Position numbers and translations under genes: made by a program. Positions 25,511 to 34,329 of a stretch of DNA of 64,000 nt are shown here, in pieces. The notes under the pieces are model-generated. The model was not told the DNA's origin, searched no databases, and worked only from the letters and a program-made list of their open reading frames with translations. This stretch comes from CAYNWT01 sp964485095 (lineage in GTDB: Bacteria; Planctomycetota; Planctomycetia; Planctomycetales; Planctomycetaceae): NCBI GenBank assembly GCA_964485095.1, contig CAZAIB010000017.1, positions 8,386-72,385 on the forward strand, written 5' to 3'. Positions within the stretch are counted from its first letter, which is position 1, and every line of letters starts with the position of its first letter.

Positions 25511-26396
25511 CGTAACAACAACCGACGCCGGCAAACCGGTGGTCGATGTCAATTCAGTGAAACACACTCTGCGTGTGGCGATCCTGCTATGCCTGGGCTG
25601 TTCGGTTCTGGTCTCGCTTTTTGCGGTTGGACTCAAGTCAATCCAGGACGAGAACAGGAAAGCGTTTCAGCAAAAGAACGTACTGCAGGCTGCTGGCCTG
25701 TGGACTGATGGAATGGACGCTAAGGCAGAATTTGAGTCGCGTGTCGAGCAGCTGGTTCTGAACCTCGAAACCGGCGTGATTGAAAAAGATGCCGACCCTG
25801 AAAAAATTGACACGAAGAAAGACAGCAAGAAGCCGGAACTCAGCGACAAAATTGTTGACGATATCGCTAACGTCAAACGGCGCGAAAAGCGAACCGTTAT
25901 CTATCGCATCAATGACGACGGCAAGGAAACTCTTGTCCTGCCCGTTCGAGGGTACGGTCTTTGGTCAACACTGTGGGGCTTTATCGCTCTTGATATGACG
26001 GACGCCGGTTCGGGTGCCGATCAAATTACTGTGAAGGGTTTGGCGTACTACGACCAAAAGGAAACACCCGGACTTGGTGGCGAAGTTGACAACCCACTTT
26101 GGAAGGCCAAGTGGGTTGGCAAGAAAGCGTTTGCCAAAGACTGGGCCGTGAAAGTCAAAGTCACCAAGGGAGCCAAAGGTATCTACCAGGTTGACGCTCT
26201 TTCCGGAGCCACCATTACCTCCCGAGGCGTTAGCAGCATGTTGACGTACTGGCTGGGCGACGAAGGTTTCGGTCCGTACCTCAAGCAGACAAGCGGAGCT
26301 GCACCTGCAGAACCGCAAGCTGGTGGCGAAGAACACGCTGAAGGTGAACATGCTGGTGAAGAGCATGCGAACGAGAATAGCGGAGAACACAAATAA
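25500..26396 (+). CDS. nqrC: NQR subunit C
   Basis: A 298-residue subunit with a single N-terminal membrane helix (about 24-44) and an extracytoplasmic FMN-binding domain. The covalent FMN site SGATIT lies at 235-240, with Thr238 the expected attachment point. The KETPGLGGEVDNPLWKAKWVG block is typical. The C-terminal 30 residues are a Glu/His/Gly-rich tail (EEHAEGEHAGEEHANE), an addition that might bind metals. GTG start at 25500 inside the end of nqrB; the TAATG overlap with nqrD shows tight coupling. The flavin transferase ApbE is not in the window. Confidence 0.95.
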   Translation: MASDVTTTDAGKPVVDVNSVKHTLRVAILLCLGCSVLVSLFAVGLKSIQDENRKAFQQKNVLQAAGLWTDGMDAKAEFESRVEQLVLNLETGVIEKDADPEKIDTKKDSKKPELSDKIVDDIANVKRREKRTVIYRINDDGKETLVLPVRGYGLWSTLWGFIALDMTDAGSGADQITVKGLAYYDQKETPGLGGEVDNPLWKAKWVGKKAFAKDWAVKVKVTKGAKGIYQVDALSGATITSRGVSSMLTYWLGDEGFGPYLKQTSGAAPAEPQAGGEEHAEGEHAGEEHANENSGEHK

Positions 26397-27031
26397 TGGC
26401 CGACGCAGAAACCAAGAAGGTCATCCTCGACCCGCTGGTCAACAATAACCCGATCGCACTACAGATCCTTGGTATCTGTTCTGCCCTCGCGGTGACCACT
26501 CAACTGCAAACCACGTTGGTGATGTGTATCGCGGTGACATTCGTTGTCGCCGCATCCAACTTCTCCATCGCGCTGATTCGCACATCGATTCCGACCAACA
26601 TCCGCATCATCGTGCAGATGACCATCATCGCATCGCTGGTGATTGTGGTTGACCAGCTAATCCAGGCGGTTGCCTTCAACATCAGCCAAAAACTGTCGGT
26701 GTTCGTGGGGCTCATTATTACCAACTGTATTGTCATGGGACGTGCAGAAGGTTTCGCGATGAAGAACGAACCGAAGACCAGCTTCTGGGACGGGATCGGA
26801 AACGGATTGGGCTACAGTCTCATCCTGCTGGTCTGCGGAGTGATTCGCGAACTCACCGGTTCCGGCAAGCTGTTTGGTGTCACAATTCTGAAGCCAATAA
26901 CTGAAGGCGGTTGGTACAACCCCAACGGCCTGATGCTGCTCTCACCGAGTGCATTCTTCATCATCGGTTTGCTGATCTGGGCTCTGCGAACATGGAAGCC
27001 AGACCAGTACGACCGAGACCCTTCAGCGTAA
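26396..27031 (+). CDS. nqrD: NQR subunit D
   Basis: A 211-residue integral membrane subunit with about six helices. Landmarks: PLVNNNPIALQILGICSALAVT near the start, IPTNIRIIVQMTIIASLVIVVDQ, the paired-subunit motif GLIITNCIVMGRAEGFAM with its conserved cysteine, and GNGLGYSLILLVCGVIRE. NqrD and NqrE are inverted homologues whose cysteines hold an iron centre in the membrane. Start codon overlaps the nqrC stop. The 89-base gap to nqrE contains a short perfect hairpin (GTGGAC-TC-GTCCAC, 27054-27067). Confidence 0.96.
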   Translation: MADAETKKVILDPLVNNNPIALQILGICSALAVTTQLQTTLVMCIAVTFVVAASNFSIALIRTSIPTNIRIIVQMTIIASLVIVVDQLIQAVAFNISQKLSVFVGLIITNCIVMGRAEGFAMKNEPKTSFWDGIGNGLGYSLILLVCGVIRELTGSGKLFGVTILKPITEGGWYNPNGLMLLSPSAFFIIGLLIWALRTWKPDQYDRDPSA

Positions 27032-27120
27032 CGGACTAACGACGAACGACCTGGTGGACTCGTCCACTGAGTCCTGAGTAGCGGCGGCCTTGCTGCCTTA
27101 CATCTTCGAAAGACGAAATC

Positions 27121-27735
27121 ATGGAACACTATCTCGCCCTGTTTACAAAGGCAGTGTTCATCGACAACCTGGCTTTGATGTACTTCCTCGGCATGTGCAC
27201 GTTTCTTGCCGTGTCAAAGAACGTCAAGACAGCCCTGGGCCTGGGCGTGGCCGTGATCGTAATCCAGACAATCACCGTCCCGGCCAACAATGTCATCTTC
27301 AACTACCTCCTCAAGCCCGGCGCGCTGTCGTGGTTGGGTTCGAGTTTCGAGGAGGTCGATCTGACTTTCCTTGGTCTCATTAGCTACATCGGTGTCATCG
27401 CCGCGATGGTTCAGATTTTGGAAATGACTTTGGATCGCTTTTTCCCGACGCTGTACAACGCTTTGGGAATCTTCCTGCCTCTGATCACCGTGAACTGCGC
27501 GATCCTTGGCGGTTCGCTGTTGATGGTCGAACGCGATTACAACCTACCTGAGAGCGTTGTGTTTGGGTTCGGATCGGGAGTTGGCTGGGCACTGGCGATT
27601 GCCGCTTTGGCCGGTATTCGCGAGAAGATGAAGTACAGCGACGTTCCACAGGGTCTTCGGGGTCTTGGTATCACGTTCATTACTGTGGGCCTGATGGCTT
27701 TGGCCTTCAATGCGTTCGGCGGTATTCAGCTGTAA
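27121..27735 (+). CDS. nqrE: NQR subunit E
   Basis: A 204-residue integral membrane subunit, the partner of NqrD. It starts EHYLALFTKAVFIDNLAL and has the LGMCTFLAVSKNVKTA block and the LPLITVNCAILGGSLLMVERDY motif with the conserved cysteine, then GFGSGVGWALAIAALAGIREK. Length and topology are normal. Fifth gene of the operon; the iron ligands shared with NqrD appear present. Confidence 0.96.
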   Translation: MEHYLALFTKAVFIDNLALMYFLGMCTFLAVSKNVKTALGLGVAVIVIQTITVPANNVIFNYLLKPGALSWLGSSFEEVDLTFLGLISYIGVIAAMVQILEMTLDRFFPTLYNALGIFLPLITVNCAILGGSLLMVERDYNLPESVVFGFGSGVGWALAIAALAGIREKMKYSDVPQGLRGLGITFITVGLMALAFNAFGGIQL

Positions 27736-27791
27736 GGCTGACGACAAACACAAAACGAATTCGGACATCTCGAACTCGATAAAGCAACACT

Positions 27792-29024
27792 ATGACCTTC
27801 TTTCTTAGCATCCTCTTCGGCGTTCTGCTGTTCACAGGCATCGTGCTGGCGCTGGTCGGCGTGATTCTGCTGGCTCGTAACCAACTGGTTAAGTCGGGCG
27901 ACGTCACGATCACCATCAACGATCAGAAAAACATCACCGTCCCCGCTGGCGGGAAGTTGCTAAACGCCCTGGCTGGCGAAGGTATCTTCGTTTCATCAGC
28001 GTGTGGTGGCGGTGGAACCTGTGCTCAATGCCTGGTGAAAGTGCACGAAGGCGGCGGCGAAATCCTGGCAACAGAAACAGGTCACATCAGCAGACGTGAC
28101 GCGCGAGAAGGTTGTCGATTGTCCTGTCAGGTTGCCGTGAAGCAGGACATGAAGGTCGAAGTTCCTGAAGAGGTCTTTGAGACGAAGAAGTGGGAATGCA
28201 CGGTCCGTTCGAACCGAAACGTCGCAACGTTCATCAAAGAGTTCGTCTTGGAACTTCCGCCCGGTGAAGAAGTGGCATTCAAGGCCGGTGGGTACATCCA
28301 GATTGAAGTGCCACCGCACGAACTTGACTACAAGAACTTCAAGATCGAAGAAGAATACCACGGCGACTGGGACCAGTTCGACGTTTGGCGATACCACTCC
28401 AAAGTCGACGAGACGACCATCCGTGCGTATTCAATGGCCAACTATCCGGGCGAGAAGGGCATCATTATGCTCAACGTCCGGATCGCATCACCGCACCCGC
28501 GAGCTCCCGAAGGTACTCCACCGGGCAAGGTGTCGTCGTACATCTTCGATCGTCAGCCTGGCGACAAGTGCACAATCTCCGGCCCTTACGGTGAGTTCTT
28601 CATCAAGGACACGAAGGCTGAGATGGTCTACATCGGTGGTGGCGCCGGAATGGCTCCGCTCCGCTCGCACATCTTTGAACTGTTCAAAGAACAAAAGACA
28701 GACCGCAAGGTCTCCTACTGGTACGGCGGCCGTAGCGCACGCGAACTCTTCTACGGCGATGAGTTCGATAAGCTGGCCGAAGAAAACGAAAACTTCTCGT
28801 GGAACATCGCCCTGTCGGATGCAGCACCTGAAGACAACTGGACCGGCTACACCGGGTTCATTCACCAGGTTCTGTTGGACGAATACCTCAGCAAGCACCC
28901 GGCTCCTGAAGACTGCGAATACTACATTTGTGGTCCACCAATGATGCTCTCAGCAGTCCGAACGATGCTTGAGAACCTCGGTGTCGAACCAGAGAACGTC
29001 GCGTTTGACGACTTTGGCGGCTGA
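27792..29024 (+). CDS. nqrF: NQR subunit F, NADH-oxidising flavoprotein
   Basis: A 410-residue electron-input subunit. One N-terminal membrane helix (about 4-27) is followed by a ferredoxin domain with [2Fe-2S] ligands C71, C77, C80 and C112, an FAD domain (RAYSMANYPGEKG), and an NADH-binding reductase domain (YIGGGAGMAPLRSHIFEL, then YYICGPPMMLSAVRTML). Electrons pass NADH to FAD to the iron-sulfur cluster. Last gene of the operon, followed within 25 bases by an intrinsic terminator. Confidence 0.97.
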   Translation: MTFFLSILFGVLLFTGIVLALVGVILLARNQLVKSGDVTITINDQKNITVPAGGKLLNALAGEGIFVSSACGGGGTCAQCLVKVHEGGGEILATETGHISRRDAREGCRLSCQVAVKQDMKVEVPEEVFETKKWECTVRSNRNVATFIKEFVLELPPGEEVAFKAGGYIQIEVPPHELDYKNFKIEEEYHGDWDQFDVWRYHSKVDETTIRAYSMANYPGEKGIIMLNVRIASPHPRAPEGTPPGKVSSYIFDRQPGDKCTISGPYGEFFIKDTKAEMVYIGGGAGMAPLRSHIFELFKEQKTDRKVSYWYGGRSARELFYGDEFDKLAEENENFSWNIALSDAAPEDNWTGYTGFIHQVLLDEYLSKHPAPEDCEYYICGPPMMLSAVRTMLENLGVEPENVAFDDFGG

Positions 29025-29045
29025 TTCGAACCACAGCAAACTCTG

Positions 29046-29084
29046 GCCGGTCTCTGTTACAGTAAGCAGAGACCGGCTTTTTTT
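29046..29084 (+). terminator. Intrinsic terminator of the nqr operon
   Basis: Perfect 11-base stem GCCGGTCTCTG (29046-29056) with its complement (29067-29077), a 10-base loop, then seven T (29078-29084). It follows nqrF directly and ends only 12 bases before the start codon of the next small membrane-protein ORF. Confidence 0.92.
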
Positions 29085-29096
29085 ACGGACCGACCG

Positions 29097-29357
29097 ATGG
29101 CGGGAAACCTCAAGAACTTCACAACCAAACAGCTGCAAGCGAACCGAAAGGTTCTGGCCATCTTCCAGACCATCATGCTTGTCGCCGGGATCGCGTACAT
29201 CATCCTCGTCGCATACTGGGTCTTCAGCGGATCGTGGAACAGTAACCGAACCATGTCAGTGGTCCCGCTAATTGGCATGTTCGTTGTTTGGCTACCCGTA
29301 AAGATACAGGTTGCAGCGATCTCGAAAGAACTAGATTCCCGCCCCGACAACGGATAG
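29097..29357 (+). CDS. Small two-helix membrane protein, 86 aa
   Basis: Short ORF encoding a polar N-terminus (about 20 residues), two clear membrane helices (about 21-44 and 56-72) and a charged C-terminus. The composition is that of a genuine membrane protein. There is no clear ribosome-binding site, and its start lies 12 bases after the T-run of the nqr terminator, leaving no room for its own promoter with a leader. It may be expressed by readthrough and could be an accessory to the NQR pump. No family recognised. Confidence 0.6.
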   Translation: MAGNLKNFTTKQLQANRKVLAIFQTIMLVAGIAYIILVAYWVFSGSWNSNRTMSVVPLIGMFVVWLPVKIQVAAISKELDSRPDNG

Positions 29358-29457
29358 TCGAGACGCGGCGTCGTCTCGGCAAGCAAACGAATGCAGGTGT
29401 CCCACAATGTCTGGCGTCGATGCGGGCGGACCCCAGCGATTGGTTCCACCAACCCAT

Positions 29458-29506
29458 GCCACTCTCCCGCTTGCGGGAGAGTCGGGCTCTAAGCCCGGAG
29501 AGGGCC
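29458..29506. repeat. Dispersed GC-rich double-hairpin repeat, inverted variant
   Basis: Contains a perfect hairpin ACTCTCCCGC-TT-GCGGGAGAGT followed at once by CGGGCT-CTA-AGCCCG. The same two-hairpin layout occurs in the copies at 7216-7266 and 29617-29666, but in opposite orientation and with different, still self-complementary, stem bases in the second hairpin. Confidence 0.7.
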
Positions 29507-29616
29507 ACGCACTGAACCGAACCCACCACCAACACCAGGGACCTTGCCCAAGCCAAAGAGAACCGCGAACGACGTACCCTGGCGCATCATCAACCCGCCA
29601 GGCCGCCAAGGTACAG

Positions 29617-29666
29617 CCCTCTCCCGCGGCTGAGACCGCGACCTCTCCCGCAAGCGGAAGAGGGGA
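29617..29666. repeat. Dispersed GC-rich double-hairpin repeat, copy 2
   Basis: Matches 7216-7266 over about 50 bases with roughly four differences. An outer CCCTCT/AGAGGG stem encloses two hairpins. Together with the variant at 29458 it forms an inverted pair about 110 bases apart. Confidence 0.75.
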
Positions 29667-29770
29667 CAAGCGCGGCGTCTTTGAAAACCAAAGGGCCGCA
29701 CAACAAATGCATCTATCCCGTGGTGCTTGTCCGGCGCGTATGCCGGCTCTGCGGCCGAGATTCCTGAGTG

Positions 29771-29807
29771 TTGCATTATGAGAGATACAAAGTTACCTAT
29801 TTGTAAC
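29771..29807 (+). promoter_or_regulatory. Candidate promoter with overlapping palindrome
   Basis: TTGCAT (29771-29776) and TACCTA (29794-29799) are 17 bases apart and could be -35 and -10 elements for the SWIM-MoxR-VWA operon. A perfect palindrome GTTAC-N6-GTAAC (29792-29807) overlaps the -10, as expected for a repressor site. Prediction from sequence only. Confidence 0.3.
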
Positions 29808-29832
29808 GTGAACAGGTCTACGCAGCATTTCG

Positions 29833-31299
29833 GTGAGGTGCCCCTTGGTCGATATCGATGAGAACTTCGTAGACAGCGAAGCCCCTAACAGCAACGCCGT
29901 AAAAAATGGGCGAGGTTTGGTTCTGAAAGGCAAGTTTGTCGCGCTGCACATCAGCGATGACAAGACGCTGCTGTTTGGCGAATGTTCCGGCAGTGGAAAA
30001 TCGAACTACGCGTGTTCGTGTGACTTCGCCGACCCTGCGAAGCCTGTCTATCGCTGCAGTTGTCCCAGCCGACAGTTCCCATGCAAGCATTGCCTGGGGT
30101 TGATGTACTCCTTCGTTGACAGCAAGAAGTTTTCAACGGCCGAAGTCCCCGACGACATTGTCGGCAAACGCGAGAAGGTGCAGAAACGCGCAGAAAACAA
30201 AAAGCAACGAGACTCAAAACCGAAAAAAGTCAACAAGGCGGCGCTAGCGAAGAAAATCAAGGCGCAGTTGAAAGGCCTTGATCTGCTGGAAACGTTGACT
30301 CACGATCTGGTTCGAGCTGGCATGGGAAATATGAATGCCAAGCTGGCTTCGCAGGTGGAAAACCAGGCCAAACAGCTTGGCAACGCGTTCCTGCCTGGTG
30401 CTCAGTCCGCACTACATCGCTACACACGGTTGTTTGTTGAAGATGATGGATACTTCGACGCGGACCTGTCGGCCAACGCTCGAGAGCGAATCTACAGCGA
30501 GGCGATGGACCAGTTGGCGAGACTCAGCGCGTTGGTAAAACGGGGTCGGACGTATCTGACTGCCCGGTTGGAGGATCCGGAACTTGCACCGGAAACCGAA
30601 ACGCCAATCGCGGCCTGGTTAGGTCATGCATGGCAGCTGGCCGAACTGAAAGCGGCATCACTGGTGCAGGAAAACGCTGAGTTAATTCAGCTCGCCTTCA
30701 ATTCTTACGACGACGTCGCTCGACGAGAATTCGTCGATACGGGAGTCTGGATGAATCTTGCGTCGGGCGATATTCAGCTCACGCAAACATTCCGGCCCCA
30801 CAAAGCCGCCAAGTACATCAAGAGCGAAGATAGCTTCTTTCAAATCAAGCAAACGCTGGAATTGTGCATTTACCCCGGCAAAGTGAATCCTCGCATCCGC
30901 TGGGATGGTGCGACGTCGCGCCAGATTGCCGTCTCAGATATCCAGACGATACACAAACACAGCGTCAGTGATTTTGGGCCTCTGGTGAAGCAAATCAAAG
31001 GTGATATGAAAGGTCCACTGGCAAATAAGTCCCCGATTGTCGCAATCAAGTACGCCGCGATTGCTCAGGTCGGTGACGAACTGGTGGTGGAAGACCAGGA
31101 AGGGAACCGAATCGTCTTTACTGAAACCAGCCAGGCCGACGAACCACCCAGTTGCCACCTACTGTGGTTGTTGCCAAGAGAAATGCACAGCAATCAGGTC
31201 CTGATCGCGCGATTCCATCACGATCTTGATTCACGCACCTTAAAGGTGAAGCCGCTAAGCATTGTGACCGAGGCACAGATTTATCGACTGACGCTGTAG
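29833..31299 (+). CDS. SWIM zinc-finger protein (first gene of MoxR/VWA operon)
   Basis: A 488-residue protein with a SWIM zinc finger: C75-x-C77-x6-C84-x-H86, preceded by C61 and C63. SWIM fingers bind DNA or proteins. A lysine-rich segment (about 109-145) links it to a long C-terminal domain of unknown fold. The open frame begins at GTG 29833; a TTG at 29845, preceded by GAGG at 6 bases, may be the true start. It heads a five-gene run (SWIM, HEAT-like, AAA+, DUF5682, VWA) that parallels E. coli yehQ and its neighbours. Molecular function unknown. Confidence 0.85.
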   Translation: MRCPLVDIDENFVDSEAPNSNAVKNGRGLVLKGKFVALHISDDKTLLFGECSGSGKSNYACSCDFADPAKPVYRCSCPSRQFPCKHCLGLMYSFVDSKKFSTAEVPDDIVGKREKVQKRAENKKQRDSKPKKVNKAALAKKIKAQLKGLDLLETLTHDLVRAGMGNMNAKLASQVENQAKQLGNAFLPGAQSALHRYTRLFVEDDGYFDADLSANARERIYSEAMDQLARLSALVKRGRTYLTARLEDPELAPETETPIAAWLGHAWQLAELKAASLVQENAELIQLAFNSYDDVARREFVDTGVWMNLASGDIQLTQTFRPHKAAKYIKSEDSFFQIKQTLELCIYPGKVNPRIRWDGATSRQIAVSDIQTIHKHSVSDFGPLVKQIKGDMKGPLANKSPIVAIKYAAIAQVGDELVVEDQEGNRIVFTETSQADEPPSCHLLWLLPREMHSNQVLIARFHHDLDSRTLKVKPLSIVTEAQIYRLTL

Positions 31300-31403
31300 C
31301 CACATGCGGTGGATTCGTTTTGTGTTAGCGGTAGAAATTGTTTGGCTTTGGTGATTGAACATAGGGCAATTCGCATCTCGACCAAAGAGAAAGCAGCCAA
31401 TCG

Positions 31404-33212
31404 ATGAGTATAGCGATACTTAATCAGGTCTATGATGAAACGCGAAGGTTGACGATCGCTGGCAGTAGTCTTGCCGTTGGCGATTTCCGAATGAAAAAGC
31501 TTATCGATCCGCTGAAAAAGTCGGGGCAGAAGGCTCCGGTGTTCGCAAAGATCGCCGACCAGATCGAGCAGCTGGTTGACGGTACTGAGAAGGATTCGCC
31601 GCAGGCTTTGCTGGACCTTAGTTCGTTGGTGCTGGCTGTTCTTTACACGCAGGGCGCGACCGGGGTCAAAGGCAAGGCTACGGCGATTGATTCTTTGGAT
31701 GTCGGAATCAGCACCACGCAGGTTTCTTCGCGAGTCTTAAAGCCGGTCCTGGAAGCGCTGTCGACAACAGGCTCAGGCCGCCTGGAAGCCGTCCGTGAAG
31801 CCTACGACCGCGGCGCGTTTAGCGATCTTCGACTGGTCAACCCGGCCATTAACGCGATGGACGATGTTTACCCGGAACTGGCCGATTTCATGGCAGACAA
31901 CGTACTGCCAAAGTTTGGTCCGGCGATCGTGCCGATGATCAAGGATCGCATCGACATCAAGGGGCGAGCCGGTCATGTCCGACGGTTGAAGCTGCTGTAC
32001 CAGCTGGATCCAAAGCTGGCCCGGCCCATTGTTGAGCAAGCCTTCGAAAACGGTTCGAAAGAAATGAAGATCGCCGCGCTGGGATGCCTCGGCGATTCTA
32101 AGGACGATTTGCCGCACCTGATGGACCAGGTCAAAGCCCGAGCAAAGGATGTTCGCCGTGTCGTATTCGGACGACTGATAAATTTTACTGGCAAAGATGT
32201 TGAAGAGGCCTTTACGAAGGCTCTTTCCGGAGCAGACGTTGAACTAGTCGCAGAACCGATCAGCAGGAGCACCAACAAGAAGTTGGTCGCAGTTGCGCAA
32301 AGTCAGACGCAGGCCTGCTTTGACGATCTGCTTTCGATCAAGGACAAAAAGAAAAAGGCCGCGCTCGGCAATCGGCTTGACATCCTTCTTGAGTGCTTCC
32401 GCGGTCGCAAAGAAAAGACGACGGCCGAACTGCTGATGGCGATGTTCTCAAAACGCTCACAGCTAATGTCTGCTCCGTCTGGCGACGTCCTGTTCGAAAA
32501 ACTGTGTCATGTCATAGTTTCAACAGGGGACAAGAAGTTATTGAAAGCGGTCGCCGACATTCATTCAGAGATTCCCGATAAGTCGATCAGCATTTTCCAG
32601 GCAGCCGTCATTGCGGTCCTGGCCAGTCGCACGCCAAAGCAGGCTTACGATGAACTGCACGGTTACTACGCGACCATCAATACGAACAAACGCCGTTCCA
32701 AGTGGACGAAGGCAGACGTCATCGAAGCTGTCTTGTGTCGTCAGCGGTACTTTTACCACGGGCATCGTTACTACTACACCGACGATCAAACCCAACAGAC
32801 ACTGTCCGGGCTCAAATGGGATCCGCGCTGGCTGGATCTGGCGATTGCGAATCAATCAGTCGACGTTGTGCGGCAACTTGCCACCACCAACCGGAAGGCA
32901 GCGGGCGAATTCCTCGTGAAATACTTACGCGGCACGAAGAAGAGAGAAGTGTGGGAACAGTCTCAGGCGGTGTCGACGCTTATCGATTTAAAGAACAAGC
33001 ATGCGACAGACGTGTTGCTTGAAGTGATTGCCGCGGCAGCGAAAAAGAAGAATCAGGGTTACTACGGGCTGGGCTATCACGCCTTCCCGCTGATCTCGAA
33101 GTTGCCGAAGGCTTCACTAAAAAAAGTCGAAGCCGCAGTTGTCAGCCTGCCTGAATCCTACATTGACCAAATCATGCCGTACCTTGTGACACTGAAGCAG
33201 AAGGCGAAATAG
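31404..33212 (+). CDS. HEAT-like repeat protein, 602 aa
   Basis: A soluble, helix-rich protein with a repeated pattern of paired helices, for example ARPIVEQAFENGSKEMKIAA followed by CLGDSKDDLPHLMDQVKARA, typical of HEAT or armadillo-type solenoids. A tyrosine/histidine-rich stretch (RQRYFYHGHRYYYTDD) lies near 449-464. It sits 104 bases after the SWIM gene and 4 bases before the AAA+ ATPase gene. In related loci this position is often filled by DUF5691 proteins; whether this is one needs a profile search. Probably a scaffold or substrate adaptor for the ATPase. Confidence 0.75.
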   Translation: MSIAILNQVYDETRRLTIAGSSLAVGDFRMKKLIDPLKKSGQKAPVFAKIADQIEQLVDGTEKDSPQALLDLSSLVLAVLYTQGATGVKGKATAIDSLDVGISTTQVSSRVLKPVLEALSTTGSGRLEAVREAYDRGAFSDLRLVNPAINAMDDVYPELADFMADNVLPKFGPAIVPMIKDRIDIKGRAGHVRRLKLLYQLDPKLARPIVEQAFENGSKEMKIAALGCLGDSKDDLPHLMDQVKARAKDVRRVVFGRLINFTGKDVEEAFTKALSGADVELVAEPISRSTNKKLVAVAQSQTQACFDDLLSIKDKKKKAALGNRLDILLECFRGRKEKTTAELLMAMFSKRSQLMSAPSGDVLFEKLCHVIVSTGDKKLLKAVADIHSEIPDKSISIFQAAVIAVLASRTPKQAYDELHGYYATINTNKRRSKWTKADVIEAVLCRQRYFYHGHRYYYTDDQTQQTLSGLKWDPRWLDLAIANQSVDVVRQLATTNRKAAGEFLVKYLRGTKKREVWEQSQAVSTLIDLKNKHATDVLLEVIAAAAKKKNQGYYGLGYHAFPLISKLPKASLKKVEAAVVSLPESYIDQIMPYLVTLKQKAK

Positions 33213-33216
33213 TCCC

Positions 33217-34329
33217 ATGGCGAAGAAGAAGTCTGCCAGCAAATCCGCGAGCTCGATGCTGCGTCAACCAGCCGAAGTTGCATACGCAGAAGAACTCGAC
33301 GAACTCATCAAGAACGACAATCATGACAAACCAACTGGCTGGCGATTGTCGCCGCGTTCGGTTCTGACATACATCTGCGGCGGCAAGTCGGGCAAGCTGA
33401 ATATCTCACCAAAGTATGTCGGCAACCAACGGCTTGTCGAAATCGCAATCTCAACACTCGTCACCGACCGAGCCCTCTTGCTGATTGGTGAACCGGGAAC
33501 TGCCAAGTCATGGCTGTCGGAACACCTGACTGCCGCGATTAATGGTGATTCAACAAAGGTTGTCCAGGGAACAGCCGGCACGACGGAAGAACAAATTCGC
33601 TACACGTGGAACTACGCGATGCTGATCGCGAAGGGCCCCAGCGACGACGCGTTGATCAAAAGCCCCGTGTTTCGTGCGATGGAAAGCGGGTCGGTGGCAC
33701 GGTTCGAAGAAATTACGCGTTGTGCGTCTGAGGTTCAGGACGCCATGATTTCGTTACTGTCGGAAAAACGCATTTCCGTTCCCGAACTTGAAACGGAAAT
33801 CCCGGCCGAAAAAGGCTTTTCGATTATCGCCACTGCCAACACGCGAGACCGCGGTGTTAACGATATGTCAGCGGCGTTGAAACGCCGTTTCAATTTGATT
33901 GTTCTTCCATCGCCGGCAAACATCGAAACGGAAATCGATATCGTCACCAGTCGTGTAGAACAACTGGCTTCCAATCTGGACCTGAGAGCGGAGGTGCCGA
34001 CGGCGGAAGCCGTTGAAAAAGTTGTGACGATCTTTCGTGAGTTGCGACTTGGTCAAACGCTGGACGGCAAGAACAAAGTCAAGTCGCCGTCAGGTGTGCT
34101 TTCAACCGCTGAAGCAATCTCGCTGCTGGCCAACAGCATGGCCCTGGCTGGCAATTTCGGCAGTGGCACCGTCACCGACGAAGATATCGCCGCCGGATTG
34201 CAGGGTTCGATTGTCAAAGACGAAGAAAAGGATCGCAACGTGTGGTCTGAGTACCTGAAAAACGTGATGAAGAAACGCGGCGCAAACTGGCGGACGTTGT
34301 TTGATTCATGTTCGGACCACAATGCCTGA
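33217..34329 (+). CDS. MoxR/YehL-type AAA+ ATPase
   Basis: A 370-residue AAA+ ATPase. The P-loop GEPGTAKS is at 91-98. Walker B reads ARFEEI (161-166), with Glu-Glu in place of the usual Asp-Glu. Sensor 1 is IATANTRD (N208) and a likely arginine finger lies in LKRRF (221-225). The short N-terminal extension is basic and serine-rich. Such ATPases act with VWA proteins, and the VWA gene lies two genes downstream. Start is 4 bases after the HEAT-like gene; the end overlaps the DUF5682 gene. This operon ATPase is distinct from the MoxR next to bioA. Confidence 0.92.
   Translation: MAKKKSASKSASSMLRQPAEVAYAEELDELIKNDNHDKPTGWRLSPRSVLTYICGGKSGKLNISPKYVGNQRLVEIAISTLVTDRALLLIGEPGTAKSWLSEHLTAAINGDSTKVVQGTAGTTEEQIRYTWNYAMLIAKGPSDDALIKSPVFRAMESGSVARFEEITRCASEVQDAMISLLSEKRISVPELETEIPAEKGFSIIATANTRDRGVNDMSAALKRRFNLIVLPSPANIETEIDIVTSRVEQLASNLDLRAEVPTAEAVEKVVTIFRELRLGQTLDGKNKVKSPSGVLSTAEAISLLANSMALAGNFGSGTVTDEDIAAGLQGSIVKDEEKDRNVWSEYLKNVMKKRGANWRTLFDSCSDHNA

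Larger units (their letters stand above)
29358..29770. other. Repeat-bearing spacer without a gene
   Basis: Between the small membrane protein and the SWIM-type gene no convincing ORF is seen. The spacer contains two members of the GC-rich double-hairpin repeat family, listed separately. The remaining sequence is unremarkable. Confidence 0.6.

Noticed and set aside
29358..29832. CRISPR array
   Set aside because: The repeats here are self-complementary double hairpins, present twice in opposite orientation, without regular spacers; no cas gene is near.
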